From assembly GCA_016194705.1 (NCBI GenBank), contig JACQAZ010000032.1:1-64000 (forward strand): a stretch of DNA of 64,000 bases, read 5' to 3'. The stretch is from Elusimicrobiota bacterium (GTDB taxonomy: Bacteria; Elusimicrobiota; Elusimicrobia; UBA1565; UBA9628). Of this stretch, positions 10,578 through 21,796 are shown in pieces; the stretch's first letter is position 1; each line of letters opens with the position of its first letter. The position numbers were made by a program, and so were the translations under genes. Below the pieces are notes generated by a model. The model was not told where the DNA came from, searched no databases, and saw only the letters and a list, made by a program, of their open reading frames with translations.

Positions 10578-11157
10578 ACGAGTCCCGAACGAAGCTCCAG
10601 GATTCCGCGAGCAAGCCGACCCACTTCATCGCGTAGAGCCGCAGCGGAAGGTAGCGCGTCGCGGGATAGGCGTTGGCGCAGAGGTCGGGCCTTTGGCGAC
10701 ACCAATAGCGCTTGGCGCGGTGGATGTGGAGCGCGTCGGAGACGAGGAACACGCGCGGCTTCTTCTCAAGGCGCGGCAAGGAGTACGCGATGTTCTCCCA
10801 TGTGTTCCTCGACCGCGGCTCGAGGACCAGCTGGTCTTTCGGGATCCCCGCCTCGAAGGCCAAGCGCGACATCGTCTCGGCCTCGACGAAAGGCGAATGC
10901 GGCGAGCCGCCGGCGAGCACCATGAGGTCGCAGCGCTGCGCTCGGAAAAGGTCGACGCCGGTGGCGACTCGGTAGCGCTGCAGGCTCGACGGCGAACCGT
11001 CCTTCTTCGTCGGAAAACCCAGCACCAGCACCGCACAATCGCCGGGCGGCGGAACGGCCGCCGCCGCGCGGCTGCCGAGCCAATACGCGGCTTCCGGCAG
11101 GGCTAGGACCGCGAGCAGCGCGGCAACTTTAGGCCCCGGACGCAGCCGAACGGCCAT
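10537..11157 (-). CDS. YdcF/SanA-like DUF218 membrane-anchored protein
   Basis: A 206-residue protein with one N-terminal membrane anchor (about residues 9-30) followed by a DUF218 domain: VLVLGFPTKKDG, LVLAGGSP near residue 80, EPRSRNTWENIAYS near 115 and FLVSDALHIHRAKRYW near 137. Family members such as SanA and ElyC act in envelope integrity, and YdcF binds S-adenosylmethionine; the exact reaction is unknown. It overlaps the GH84 gene at its 3' end and the glycosylase gene at its 5' end by 29 bp, so it is expressed with the latter. Confidence 0.88.
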   Translation of the reverse strand: MAVRLRPGPKVAALLAVLALPEAAYWLGSRAAAAVPPPGDCAVLVLGFPTKKDGSPSSLQRYRVATGVDLFRAQRCDLMVLAGGSPHSPFVEAETMSRLAFEAGIPKDQLVLEPRSRNTWENIAYSLPRLEKKPRVFLVSDALHIHRAKRYWCRQRPDLCANAYPATRYLPLRLYAMKWVGLLAESWSFVRDSFRTDRQGQPATRP

Positions 11158-11851
11158 GGTGGCAGACCTCCCTCAACGGACAGCCCGAGCAGACCGGCGC
11201 GGACCGGCAATGCCGCTTGGCGAGCTCGACGAATAAGGCGTGAAGTTCGGCGTAGTCCCGCGGCGAGGCGGGCAGGCGCCCGGTGAAGAACCGCTGGACG
11301 TGCGCGTAGTCATGACGCCGGAACCAGCCGATCCGCCGTCCGATGCGCACCGTGTAGGCGTCGACGACGAAGCTCGGGCGCCCTCCCGCGTAGAGCAGGA
11401 TCGAGTCCGCGGTCTCGGGTCCGACGCCCCACAGGGAGAGAAGCTCCGCGCGCAATGCCTCGAGGGGTCCGGAAAGCCAGTCCCGCAGCGATGTCCCCCG
11501 TGAAACGGCATGGCGGGCGAACAAGCGGAGCTTCTTGGCCTTCTGGCGGAAGTATCCCGAGGGACGAACGAGCCTCTCCACCCGGCGGGGAGGCCAGGAC
11601 GCGAGCCGCCCGAGGTCCCAGACGCCGGCTCGGTGCAGCCCGCGCAGGGCGGTCTCGACGTTCCTCCAGTTCGTGTTCTGAGTCAGGATCGCGCCGACGC
11701 AAACCTCCGCGCGCTGGCGCTCCGTCAGCGCGCCTCGAAAGTCCGGCCGGTAGACGGGGCCCTCCGAGGCCTTGACGGTGACGGGCCACCAGCCTTGCGC
11801 GCCGTAGGCCGCAAGCAGCCGCCGGTAAACCGCGCGCGGCGGCGCGGTCAT
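11129..11851 (-). CDS. endonuclease III-fold DNA glycosylase, MagIII-like
   Basis: Base-excision repair glycosylase of the HhH-GPD superfamily with a C-terminal 4Fe-4S motif (C-x5-C-x2-C-x5-C in CRSAPVCSGCPLREVC, near residue 215). The helix-hairpin-helix is LWGVGPETADSILLYAG, followed by the conserved Asp in FVVDAYTVRIG. The Lys that gives endonuclease III its lyase activity (GVGRKTA) is Glu here (GVGPETA), as in Helicobacter MagIII, a 3-methyladenine glycosylase. A monofunctional alkylation-repair role is therefore likelier than Nth activity. The start overlaps the response regulator stop by 4 bp. Confidence 0.88.
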   Translation of the reverse strand: MTAPPRAVYRRLLAAYGAQGWWPVTVKASEGPVYRPDFRGALTERQRAEVCVGAILTQNTNWRNVETALRGLHRAGVWDLGRLASWPPRRVERLVRPSGYFRQKAKKLRLFARHAVSRGTSLRDWLSGPLEALRAELLSLWGVGPETADSILLYAGGRPSFVVDAYTVRIGRRIGWFRRHDYAHVQRFFTGRLPASPRDYAELHALFVELAKRHCRSAPVCSGCPLREVCHHGRSAASGA

Positions 11852-12219
11852 TTGCCCGGGGCGAGGACCTTATCGAGCTTCTTGAAAAGCCGCTCGGAAT
11901 CGAAGGGCTTGATGATGTAGTCGTCGGCCCCGTTCTGGAAGGCGGTCTCGACGTCGCCCATGCGGCCCAGGCCCGTGATCATGATGATCTTGATCTTCTT
12001 GGTCTCGGACTGGGTCTTGAGTATGCGGCAGACGTCGAAGCCTCCCATCTTCGGGAGCATGATGTCCAGGAGCATGGCCTGCGGCGGGTTGGCGCGGGCC
12101 GCGGCGAGGCCCTCCGGGCCGTCAAAGGCGAGAGCGACCTCGTGGCCCTTCGCGGCCAGCAGGGCCTGCAGGTTTTCGGCCACGGGCCTCTCGTCCTCGA
12201 CGATCAGGATTTTCGCCAT
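11848..12219 (-). CDS. stand-alone response regulator receiver protein
   Basis: A 123-residue CheY-like receiver with no output domain. Acidic pocket EDE at residues 8-10, phospho-acceptor Asp52 (AMLLDIMLP), switch Thr in MITGLG and Lys in YIIKPF are all present. It lies 40 bp downstream of a degenerate histidine kinase gene on the same strand, which suggests that the two interact. A ribosome-binding site (GGAGGAGC) precedes ATG 12219. Confidence 0.92.
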   Translation of the reverse strand: MAKILIVEDERPVAENLQALLAAKGHEVALAFDGPEGLAAARANPPQAMLLDIMLPKMGGFDVCRILKTQSETKKIKIIMITGLGRMGDVETAFQNGADDYIIKPFDSERLFKKLDKVLAPGK

Positions 12220-12259
12220 GCGCTCCTCCTGAGCTTAGCAGTCATCGATTACAAATGGA

Positions 12260-13042
12260 TTACGGGCCGGCCCTCCGGGCCGGGACCGTCAGACGCAGCC
12301 TCGAGCGCCCCTTGCCGTCGGCTTCGTGCTCGAGGTCTCCTCCCTGGAGGCGCATGAGATGCTTGAGCACGCCCAAGCCCAGGCCCGTCGCGATCAGGCT
12401 CTGGTCGCTGCGCTGGCGCGCCGGGAAGAAAACATCGAGCGACTGGCGCGCCTGCTCGGCGCTCAGCAACGGTCCCTGGAACTCCACGACGATCTCCACC
12501 GAGCGGCCGTCGTCGAGCGGGCCCGCGGAGACCAGCAGCGGTCCCTCGGAGCGGAACTTGCGCGCGTGGAAGAGCAGGCTGTTGAGCGTCCGCGGGAGCC
12601 GGTCCGGGTCGGCGAGGACGTCGGGAAGCCCATCAGGGACGGAGGATTCGAGTCCGACGCCGGCATGCAGGCAGCCGTTGCGCACCGCGCGCAGGCCCCC
12701 TTCGACGAGGTCCTTGACGGTCATGCCCTCGAGATGGATCATGAGGTCGTCCTGCATCTGGCGATGGATGAAATCGCGCAGTTCCCCGACCATCCCGGTC
12801 AGCCGCAGGAGCTGTTCGCGCATCATCTCGAGCCATTGGAGCTGGCCCGGATCAACCTCCCCGAAGACTCCGCTCAGCAGGTTGAGGATCGTCATGTTGA
12901 CGGCCGTGATCGGGTTGTTGATCTCGTGGGCCGCGAATGCGAAGAAGCGGCCCAGCGCGCGGCTGTGCCTCCGGTAGAGCCAATACCCCGCGCCCGCCGC
13001 CAACAGCGCCCCCGTCGCGACTCCCGCCGCGAAGCCGAGCAT
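12260..13042 (-). CDS. histidine-kinase-like protein with degenerate ATPase domain
   Basis: A 260-residue protein with one N-terminal membrane segment (residues 3-24), an intact His box (AFAAHEINNPITAV, His39) and a DHp helical hairpin. The C-terminal half aligns to a HATPase domain, but the N-box Asn is replaced (NSLLFHARKF, His at the Asn position) and no DxGxG box is visible; only the GLGLGVLKHL box survives. It may act as a phosphatase or phosphotransfer partner and not as an active kinase. Start ATG 13042 shares one base with the stop of the upstream gamma-carbonic-anhydrase-like gene. Confidence 0.8.
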   Translation of the reverse strand: MLGFAAGVATGALLAAGAGYWLYRRHSRALGRFFAFAAHEINNPITAVNMTILNLLSGVFGEVDPGQLQWLEMMREQLLRLTGMVGELRDFIHRQMQDDLMIHLEGMTVKDLVEGGLRAVRNGCLHAGVGLESSVPDGLPDVLADPDRLPRTLNSLLFHARKFRSEGPLLVSAGPLDDGRSVEIVVEFQGPLLSAEQARQSLDVFFPARQRSDQSLIATGLGLGVLKHLMRLQGGDLEHEADGKGRSRLRLTVPARRAGP

Positions 13043-13560
13043 CAGCCGATGACCCGCGAGGTCCGCCGGTGGGCCTCGGCAAGGGCGGTGTAGCCCAGCG
13101 AACTGCGGCGCAGACCGGCGAGTTCCCGGGGAGACAGCCTGCGCCGGACCTTGGCGGGGACGCCCATGACCATGCTGCGCGGGGGAATCCGCATGCCGGC
13201 GGGGACCATCGCCCCGGCCGCGATCAGGCACTCGCGCCCGATGGTGGCCTCCATCACGATAGCGCCCATACCCACGAGGCAGAGGTCTCCGATCCGGGAG
13301 CCATGGACGACCGCCCCGTGGCCTACGGTGACTCCTTTCCCGATCACGGCCGGGCGACCCTCGCGGCAGTGAACCACCGCGCAGTCCTGGACGTTGGTGC
13401 GCTCGCCGATCCGGATCGCGTCGACGTCGGCGCGCAGGACCGCGTGCGGCCAAACGGAGGTCTTCGCGCCCAAGACCGCGTCCCCGATGATCTCGGCGCT
13501 GGCGTGGACGAAGGCGCTCTTGTGGATGCGCGGAACTCTGCCCCGAAAGCTTCGGATCAT
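13042..13560 (-). CDS. gamma-carbonic anhydrase-like hexapeptide-repeat protein
   Basis: Left-handed beta-helix protein of the gamma-carbonic anhydrase/PaaY group, 172 residues. The three zinc-ligand histidines are in VVHCREG and VGHGAVVHG (around residues 68-90). Hexapeptide repeats run from IGDAVLG to VPAGMRI. Many relatives have no measurable carbonic anhydrase activity, so the substrate is open. ATG 13560 was chosen over the in-frame GTG six bases upstream because GGGGGTGA just before it can serve as a ribosome-binding site. Divergent from nadB. Confidence 0.87.
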   Translation of the reverse strand: MIRSFRGRVPRIHKSAFVHASAEIIGDAVLGAKTSVWPHAVLRADVDAIRIGERTNVQDCAVVHCREGRPAVIGKGVTVGHGAVVHGSRIGDLCLVGMGAIVMEATIGRECLIAAGAMVPAGMRIPPRSMVMGVPAKVRRRLSPRELAGLRRSSLGYTALAEAHRRTSRVIG

Positions 13561-13608
13561 GGTCACCCCCGATTATGATAAAATTGGCTTGCACAGGCAA
13601 GGAATTCC
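13561..13608. promoter_or_regulatory. divergent promoter region of nadB and the gamma-CA-like gene
   Basis: A 48-bp spacer. On the plus strand TATGAT (13574-13579) can be a -10 box for nadB, followed by a 29-base leader that includes an AAGGAA ribosome-binding site. On the minus strand TATCAT in the same AT-rich patch, followed by GGGGGTGA, can serve the other gene. No clear -35 on either side. Confidence 0.35.
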
Positions 13609-15201
13609 ATGAACCAGCGATCCGATTTTATCATCCTTGGAAGCGGCATCGCGGGCTTGCTCTCCGCCCACAAACTCGCGGCGCTGGGCACCGTGTGCCT
13701 GGTCACGAAAAAGCGTGCCTCGGACGCCAACACGAACTACGCCCAGGGCGGCATCGCCGCGGTCATGGACCCCCGAGACTCGTTCGAGAAGCACACGGAG
13801 GACACTCTGGTTGCCGGGGCGGGGCTCTGCGACGAGGACATCGTCCGCCTGACCGTCGAGGAGGGTCCCGCGCGCGTGCGCGAGTTGCAAGAGCTCGGCG
13901 TGCGCTTCTCCGCCGACCGCGGCGGCGATGCCGCCGACCTCGGCCTCGAGGCCGGACACTCCCAGCGCCGCGTCCTGCACGCCGGCGACATCACGGGGCG
14001 CGAGATCGAGCGCGCGCTGCTCGAGGCCTGCCGCAGGAACCCCAACATCAGTCTCTTCGAGGAGCACATAGGCATCAACCTGATCCTCGACCCCGAAGGA
14101 CGCTGCCGCGGGGTCTACGCGATGGACCGTCAGTCCGGCCTCATCCGTACCTTCTCGGCCCCCGCCACGATCCTGGCGACCGGCGGCGCCGGCAAGGTCT
14201 ACATCTATACGACCAACCCCGACGTGACGACCGGCGATGGGATGGCGATGGCCTACCGCGCCGGGGCGACTTTGGCCAACATGGAGTTCGTGCAGTTCCA
14301 TCCGACCTGCCTGTTCCACCCGACCGAGCGCTCCTTCCTGATCTCGGAGGCCCTGCGCGGCGAGGGCGGACGGCTCCAGCTCAAGGACGGCACGCGGTTC
14401 ATGAAGAAATACGATCCACGGGCGGAACTGGCCCCGAGGGACATCGTCGCGCGCGCCATCGACGCCGAGCTCAAGCGCACCGGAGAGGAATGCGTCTATC
14501 TCGACATGACTCACAAGACCGTGCGCTTCCTCAAGTCCCGGTTCCCGAACATCCGCGAGAAGCTGCTCTCATTGGGCATCGACATGGCCGCCGCCCCGAT
14601 CCCCGTCGTCCCGGCTGCCCATTTCTTCTGCGGCGGCGTGCGCACCAACGAATGGGGCGAGACCGACATCCCGCGCCTCTTCGCGATCGGCGAGGCGGCC
14701 TGCACGGGGCTCCACGGCGCCAACCGCCTGGCCTCCAATTCGCTGCTCGAGGGAAGCGTCTTCGCCCACCGCGTCTTCTTGCGCCTCCAGGACTCCAGCC
14801 GCCGCCACAAGCTCCCCCGCTTCGAGCCCGCGCCATGGAACCCCGGCAAGGCCGAGCCTCTCGACGAGGCGGTCGTGATCACGCAGAACTGGGAGGAAAT
14901 CCGGCGCCTCATGTGGAACTACGTCGGCATCGTCCGGACCGACAAGCGCCTCGAGCGGGCGCTGCGCCGCATGCGCCTCTTGAACCGCGAGATCGAGCAG
15001 TACTACTGGGACTTCATCCTGACGCCCGACCTCATCGAGTTGCGCAACTTGGCCGAGGTCGCCACCGCGGTCATCCTGTCGGCGATGGCGCGCAAGGAGA
15101 GCCGCGGCCTGCACTACAACCTCGACTACCCCAAGCCCAAGGCCTCGGAGTGCCGCGACACCTTGATCAGCCGGAAGTCGGCGGTGAAGCTCCTCCGTTG
15201 A
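13609..15201 (+). CDS. nadB: L-aspartate oxidase
   Basis: FAD enzyme oxidising L-aspartate to iminoaspartate, the first step of de novo NAD synthesis. The 530-residue protein starts with the dinucleotide-binding [12 protein letters not shown], followed by [41 protein letters not shown] and the C-terminal [18 protein letters not shown]. These motifs separate NadB from succinate dehydrogenase flavoproteins. nadA and nadC are not in the window. The 3' end overlaps the convergent HNH gene by 35 bp. Confidence 0.97.
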   Translation: MNQRSDFIILGSGIAGLLSAHKLAALGTVCLVTKKRASDANTNYAQGGIAAVMDPRDSFEKHTEDTLVAGAGLCDEDIVRLTVEEGPARVRELQELGVRFSADRGGDAADLGLEAGHSQRRVLHAGDITGREIERALLEACRRNPNISLFEEHIGINLILDPEGRCRGVYAMDRQSGLIRTFSAPATILATGGAGKVYIYTTNPDVTTGDGMAMAYRAGATLANMEFVQFHPTCLFHPTERSFLISEALRGEGGRLQLKDGTRFMKKYDPRAELAPRDIVARAIDAELKRTGEECVYLDMTHKTVRFLKSRFPNIREKLLSLGIDMAAAPIPVVPAAHFFCGGVRTNEWGETDIPRLFAIGEAACTGLHGANRLASNSLLEGSVFAHRVFLRLQDSSRRHKLPRFEPAPWNPGKAEPLDEAVVITQNWEEIRRLMWNYVGIVRTDKRLERALRRMRLLNREIEQYYWDFILTPDLIELRNLAEVATAVILSAMARKESRGLHYNLDYPKPKASECRDTLISRKSAVKLLR

Positions 15202-16276
15202 TCGGGGCGACGCCCATTTGGCGGCGCAGCGCCGTTTCTCCGAGCGCTTGCCTCGCCGTCATCAGGTTGTGGGTCTTGCAAAGCAGCCGGATGTTCTTGG
15301 CGTTGTTCGATGGCCCGCCGAGCGCGAACGGCACGATGTGGTCGAACTCGAGACCGCCGCGTTCGACACAGCGCGCCCCGTCGGATCCGACGTAGACGCA
15401 CTGCCCTCCGTCGCGGCGCCACACCGCGTCCTTGACCGCCTGCGGTATGTGCCGCATCGCGAACGCCCAGACCGACTGCGGACGCGGCTCGCGCTCATGA
15501 CCCGCGGCCGCCTTCTCCTCTTTGGCGCGAAGCCTTCGCTCGGGATCCTTCCGGTCCAACAGCGCTTCCAGAGCCTCCTGAAATATTCTTTCCATTTCGC
15601 CCGCAGGATACTTGTGCCTCAGGACTTCCTGGGCCCGATGCAACAGATTCAATAGATGCTCGCTACCGGTAAACGCAAACCTGACTCGCTCTGCCGCAGT
15701 CGGATGGATGTCCTGGCGAAGATACAGGGGTTCGGGCGCAGGGACGGGTTCATGTTCGGGAGATTCGCCGGAGACCTCCGCGCCGGCTGACGGTTCCGAG
15801 GGCTCTGACCCGCACGCTCGACTAGGCGCCACAGCGGAAATCCTCCTAGCAACGTCGCGAGCATCCGGCACGGGGGACAGACCGGCGGCCAATGTTTCAA
15901 TCTCCCTCTTGCCTTTGCCGCAGATGCGTGTCAGGATTTCCCGGTGGTTTTCCTCGCTCAGGTAAGGCCCGATCAACGCAATGCCTTCCAAATGGGTCTC
16001 GCCCTTTTGAAGCATCTCTAGGATGAGTGGGAATCGCTCCGATCTCCTGGCAGCGTAGATTCTCCGATAGGCCTCCGCTTCGGAGTAGCCCAACCGCGAG
16101 GTGCAATAGACAAATAGGGATGGACAGCTCGCTTGCGCGTATAGCTTGCGGGCATCGAACTCCGCCAGATGAACCAACAACTCAACGAGACCCGCCCTCT
16201 CGTCGTCCCGCAATCGCTTCAACTTTTCTTCCAGCTGTGTGTCTGAAAGCTCTTTGCATGCGTCTCTCAGATTCAT
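15167..16276 (-). CDS. HNH endonuclease domain protein (DUF222-like)
   Basis: A 369-residue protein with a helical N-terminal region (residues 1-130, [19 protein letters not shown]), a low-complexity acidic/Pro linker (about 150-190), a second helical region, and a C-terminal HNH nuclease ([37 protein letters not shown], residues about 285-345). ATG 16276 was chosen because GGGAGGGG lies six bases upstream; a longer frame is open but runs through a palindrome. Such proteins occur in multiple copies in many genomes and may be selfish or defence-related nucleases; no partner gene is adjacent. Confidence 0.85.
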   Translation of the reverse strand: MNLRDACKELSDTQLEEKLKRLRDDERAGLVELLVHLAEFDARKLYAQASCPSLFVYCTSRLGYSEAEAYRRIYAARRSERFPLILEMLQKGETHLEGIALIGPYLSEENHREILTRICGKGKREIETLAAGLSPVPDARDVARRISAVAPSRACGSEPSEPSAGAEVSGESPEHEPVPAPEPLYLRQDIHPTAAERVRFAFTGSEHLLNLLHRAQEVLRHKYPAGEMERIFQEALEALLDRKDPERRLRAKEEKAAAGHEREPRPQSVWAFAMRHIPQAVKDAVWRRDGGQCVYVGSDGARCVERGGLEFDHIVPFALGGPSNNAKNIRLLCKTHNLMTARQALGETALRRQMGVAPINGGASPPTSG

Positions 16277-16288
16277 CGTCCCCTCCCA

Positions 16289-16306
16289 ACTCTTGCCGGC
16301 AAGAGT
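16289..16306. repeat. perfect 18-bp palindrome upstream of the HNH gene
   Basis: ACTCTTGCCGGCAAGAGT is its own reverse complement over all 18 bases and lies 13 bp upstream of the HNH start codon. A second short palindrome (TGCCTGGCA, 16312-16320) follows. It could be an operator or the recognition site of the adjacent nuclease. The rest of the 16277-16453 gap shows no gene. Confidence 0.6.
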
Positions 16307-16453
16307 CTTAATGCCTGGCACCAGTCACGCCGCCGCTGCCGCGGCCCACTATTGCATACGATTGAGACCCCCTAAATGTTCCCTCTCTCGACGAGCGGGC
16401 GGTCCGATCCGCGCCGCCCGGGGCCGCCGCGGGCAAGCGTCCCCGCGAAATGC

Positions 16454-16467
16454 TAAACTGACTCCGA
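16454..16467 (+). promoter_or_regulatory. -10 box directly before uvrA (leaderless type)
   Basis: TAAACT (16454-16459) is followed by eight bases and then ATG 16468. No purine-rich ribosome-binding site precedes uvrA. No SOS (LexA-like) box was recognised. Confidence 0.4.
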
Positions 16468-19335
<2,868 letters not shown>

Positions 19336-20215
19336 GCCCGCGGATCTTGTGCCGCTCGTCGCCCGGGGGCTCCGAGCTGGCCGAGCCCTCCGCCTGCAGG
19401 GCGGCGTCGATCTTGCGGCGGTGGAAGGGTTCCTTGAGCCAACTCAGCCACTGCTTCTGGAAGGTCTTTTCGTCGCGGATGCGATAGGCCTGCCACAAAG
19501 CCTCCTGCACGGTCTGCCCCTCGCGCAGCTTGCGGCAGAAGTCCTGGAATTGGAGCTTGGAATGGGTGCGGAACAGAAAATAGACCGTCGAAAACGCCTG
19601 CGCGTACCAGACTCCCACCTTGTCCTTGTCCTTGGTGTCCGCCAAGTCCTTGGTGGGAGTCGTCTCGAAGAACTGACTCAGGGGGATTTCGTGGCCGGGC
19701 AGTTCCACCATCGCCCGGTACCATTCCGAGGCCTCCGGGTGTGAGAGGGAATCGACCTCTTCCATCATCGCCAGGCCCTCGTTGAGCCAGGCCGGCGGCT
19801 CCTTGCCGACCTCCCCCCAATAGCTCTCGAAGAGCAAATGGGTCGTCTCGTGTCCGATGATCTCCATGAGCTTCTTGTCGGTCTCCTGTTCGAAGACCAG
19901 GACCGCGCGGGAATCGTACAACGCCAGGCCGTTCGACCAGGGGGGAGGCTTGAACTCCCCCTCCGCGTAGGCCTTCTGATCGCGATAGAGGTAGAGCTTG
20001 ACCTGCTCCTTGGAGATCCACGGCGAGAACATCGCCAGGTCGAAGCGCAGGCGGCGGTGGATGCGCTCCAGGCCGAGATCGAAGCCCGACGGCTTGCGCG
20101 CCGACTGCGTGGCGACGATGAAATGCGGCAATGTGGACTGGTGCCAACCGGTCTCCGCCGCGCGGGAAGGGGCCAGGGCGAGCAGAATCAGAGCGCCGGG
20201 CAATACACGCCGCAT

Positions 20216-20229
20216 TTTATCCCAGTCTA
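20216..20229 (-). promoter_or_regulatory. -10 box directly before the metallopeptidase gene (leaderless type)
   Basis: On the minus strand TAGACT (20229-20224) is followed by GGGATAAA and then ATG 20215. There is no room for a ribosome-binding site downstream of a normal transcription start. Confidence 0.4.
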
Positions 20230-20242
20230 CCAGATAAACCGG

Positions 20243-20271
20243 TTGTCCGCCAGCGTGTATTTTGGTAAAAT
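20243..20271 (+). promoter_or_regulatory. sigma-70-type promoter of the hpnJ operon
   Basis: TTGTCC (20243-20248), a 17-bp spacer and TAAAAT (20266-20271) make a good housekeeping promoter, giving a leader of about 35-40 bases before hpnJ ATG 20315. It lies back to back with the metallopeptidase promoter. Confidence 0.6.
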
Positions 20272-20314
20272 GGATGGGAATTTCAGCTTAACACTTGAGC
20301 CGCATGGAGCGACG

Positions 20315-21787
20315 ATGGCCACAATGAGGACCTTGTTCCTGAACCCCCCTTCGTATTCGGGGTTCGACGGAGGCGCCGGCGCCCGCTACCAGGCACGCAG
20401 GGAGATCAGGTCGTTCTGGTATCCCACCTGGCTCGCCCAGCCCGCGGCGCTCATCGCCAATTCCAAGCTCATCGACGCCCCGGCGGACGACTTGAGCCTG
20501 CCCGAGGTCCTCCAGAGGGCCAAGGGCTTCGAGCTCTGCGTCATGCACACCTCGACGCCGTCGTTTTCCAACGACGTCAAGGTGGCTGAAGCCCTCAAGG
20601 CGGCCTACCCCGACATGGTGATCGGCTTCGTCGGCGCCCATGTCGCCGTCCTCCCGGAGGAGTCGCTCTGCGCCTCGCCGCAGATCGACTTCGTGGCGCG
20701 CGAAGAGTTCGACTACACCTTGCTCGAGGTCGCCGAGCGCCGTCCTTACGCCGACATCGCGGGGCTGAGCTTCCGCGACAACGGCGAATTTCGCCACAAT
20801 CCCGACCGCCAGCTCATCGGCGAGATGGACAAGCTGCCCTCGGTCGTCGACGTCTACAAGCGCGACCTCATCCCTGAAAACTACTACATCGGCTACCTCA
20901 AGCATCCCTACCTATCGCTGTACACCGGCCGCGGGTGCCCGGCGCGCTGCACCTTCTGCCTCTGGCCGCAGACCGTCGGGGGGCACGTCTACCGCACGCG
21001 CTCCGCGTCCTCGGTCGTCGAGGAGCTCGTCCGCGCCAAGGGGATGTTCCCGCAGATCAAGGAATTCTTCTTCGATGACGACACCTTCACGGCGGATCTC
21101 AACCGCGCCGCCGAGATCGCGCGCGGGCTGGGTGCTGCCGGCATCACCTGGTCGTGCAACTCGCGGGCGAATGTCCCCTACGAGTACCTGAAAATATTCA
21201 AGGACAACGGCCTGCGCCTGCTGCTGGTCGGCTACGAGTCGGGCAATCAGCAGATCCTCAACAACATCAAGAAGGGAATCCGCCTCGACATCGCGCGCGA
21301 GTTCACGAAGAACTGCCGGAAACTCGGCATCGTGATCCACGGGACCTTCATCTTGGGGCTGCCCGGCGAGACCCAGGAGACCATCGAGGAGTCGATCAAG
21401 TTCGCCTGCGAACTCGACGTCGAGACCATCCAGGTCTCGCTGGCCGCGGCGTATCCCGGCACCGAGCTCTACCGCCAAGTGATGGCCAACAAATGGTACG
21501 ACGAGGACGCGCTGGTTCGCAACGACGGGACCCAGGCCTCGGCGATCCAGTACGAGCATCTGACCGCCGATGACATCGAATCGGGCGTCAAGCGCTTCTA
21601 CTCCAAATTCTACGCCCGGCCCACGCCGATCTGGCGCATGCTCGTCAACATGGCCAAGGACCCCGAGGAGCGCAGGCGGCGTCTGCGCGAGGGCAAGGAA
21701 TTCCTCAACTACCTGCGGGGACGCACCGAGGCCCCTCGATCGCGCGTCGAGACCCCGGCGACGGCCCCCGAACAGGTCGCCGCCTAG
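20315..21787 (+). CDS. hpnJ: hopanoid biosynthesis radical SAM protein HpnJ
   Basis: Cobalamin-binding-domain radical SAM enzyme, known in Burkholderia to contract the glucosamine ring of BHT-glucosamine into the cyclitol ether head group. The 490-residue protein starts with the HpnJ hallmark FDGGAGARYQARREIRSFWY, has a B12-binding-like N-terminal domain, the 4Fe-4S motif CPARCTFC in TGRGCPARCTFCLWPQ, and KEFFFDDDTFT, LLLVGYESGN and FILGLPGET downstream. ATG 20315 was chosen because GGAGC lies just upstream. It is first in the hpnJ-hpnI-hpnL run. Confidence 0.95.
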   Translation: MATMRTLFLNPPSYSGFDGGAGARYQARREIRSFWYPTWLAQPAALIANSKLIDAPADDLSLPEVLQRAKGFELCVMHTSTPSFSNDVKVAEALKAAYPDMVIGFVGAHVAVLPEESLCASPQIDFVAREEFDYTLLEVAERRPYADIAGLSFRDNGEFRHNPDRQLIGEMDKLPSVVDVYKRDLIPENYYIGYLKHPYLSLYTGRGCPARCTFCLWPQTVGGHVYRTRSASSVVEELVRAKGMFPQIKEFFFDDDTFTADLNRAAEIARGLGAAGITWSCNSRANVPYEYLKIFKDNGLRLLLVGYESGNQQILNNIKKGIRLDIAREFTKNCRKLGIVIHGTFILGLPGETQETIEESIKFACELDVETIQVSLAAAYPGTELYRQVMANKWYDEDALVRNDGTQASAIQYEHLTADDIESGVKRFYSKFYARPTPIWRMLVNMAKDPEERRRRLREGKEFLNYLRGRTEAPRSRVETPATAPEQVAA

Positions 21788-21796
21788 GTCCGACCG

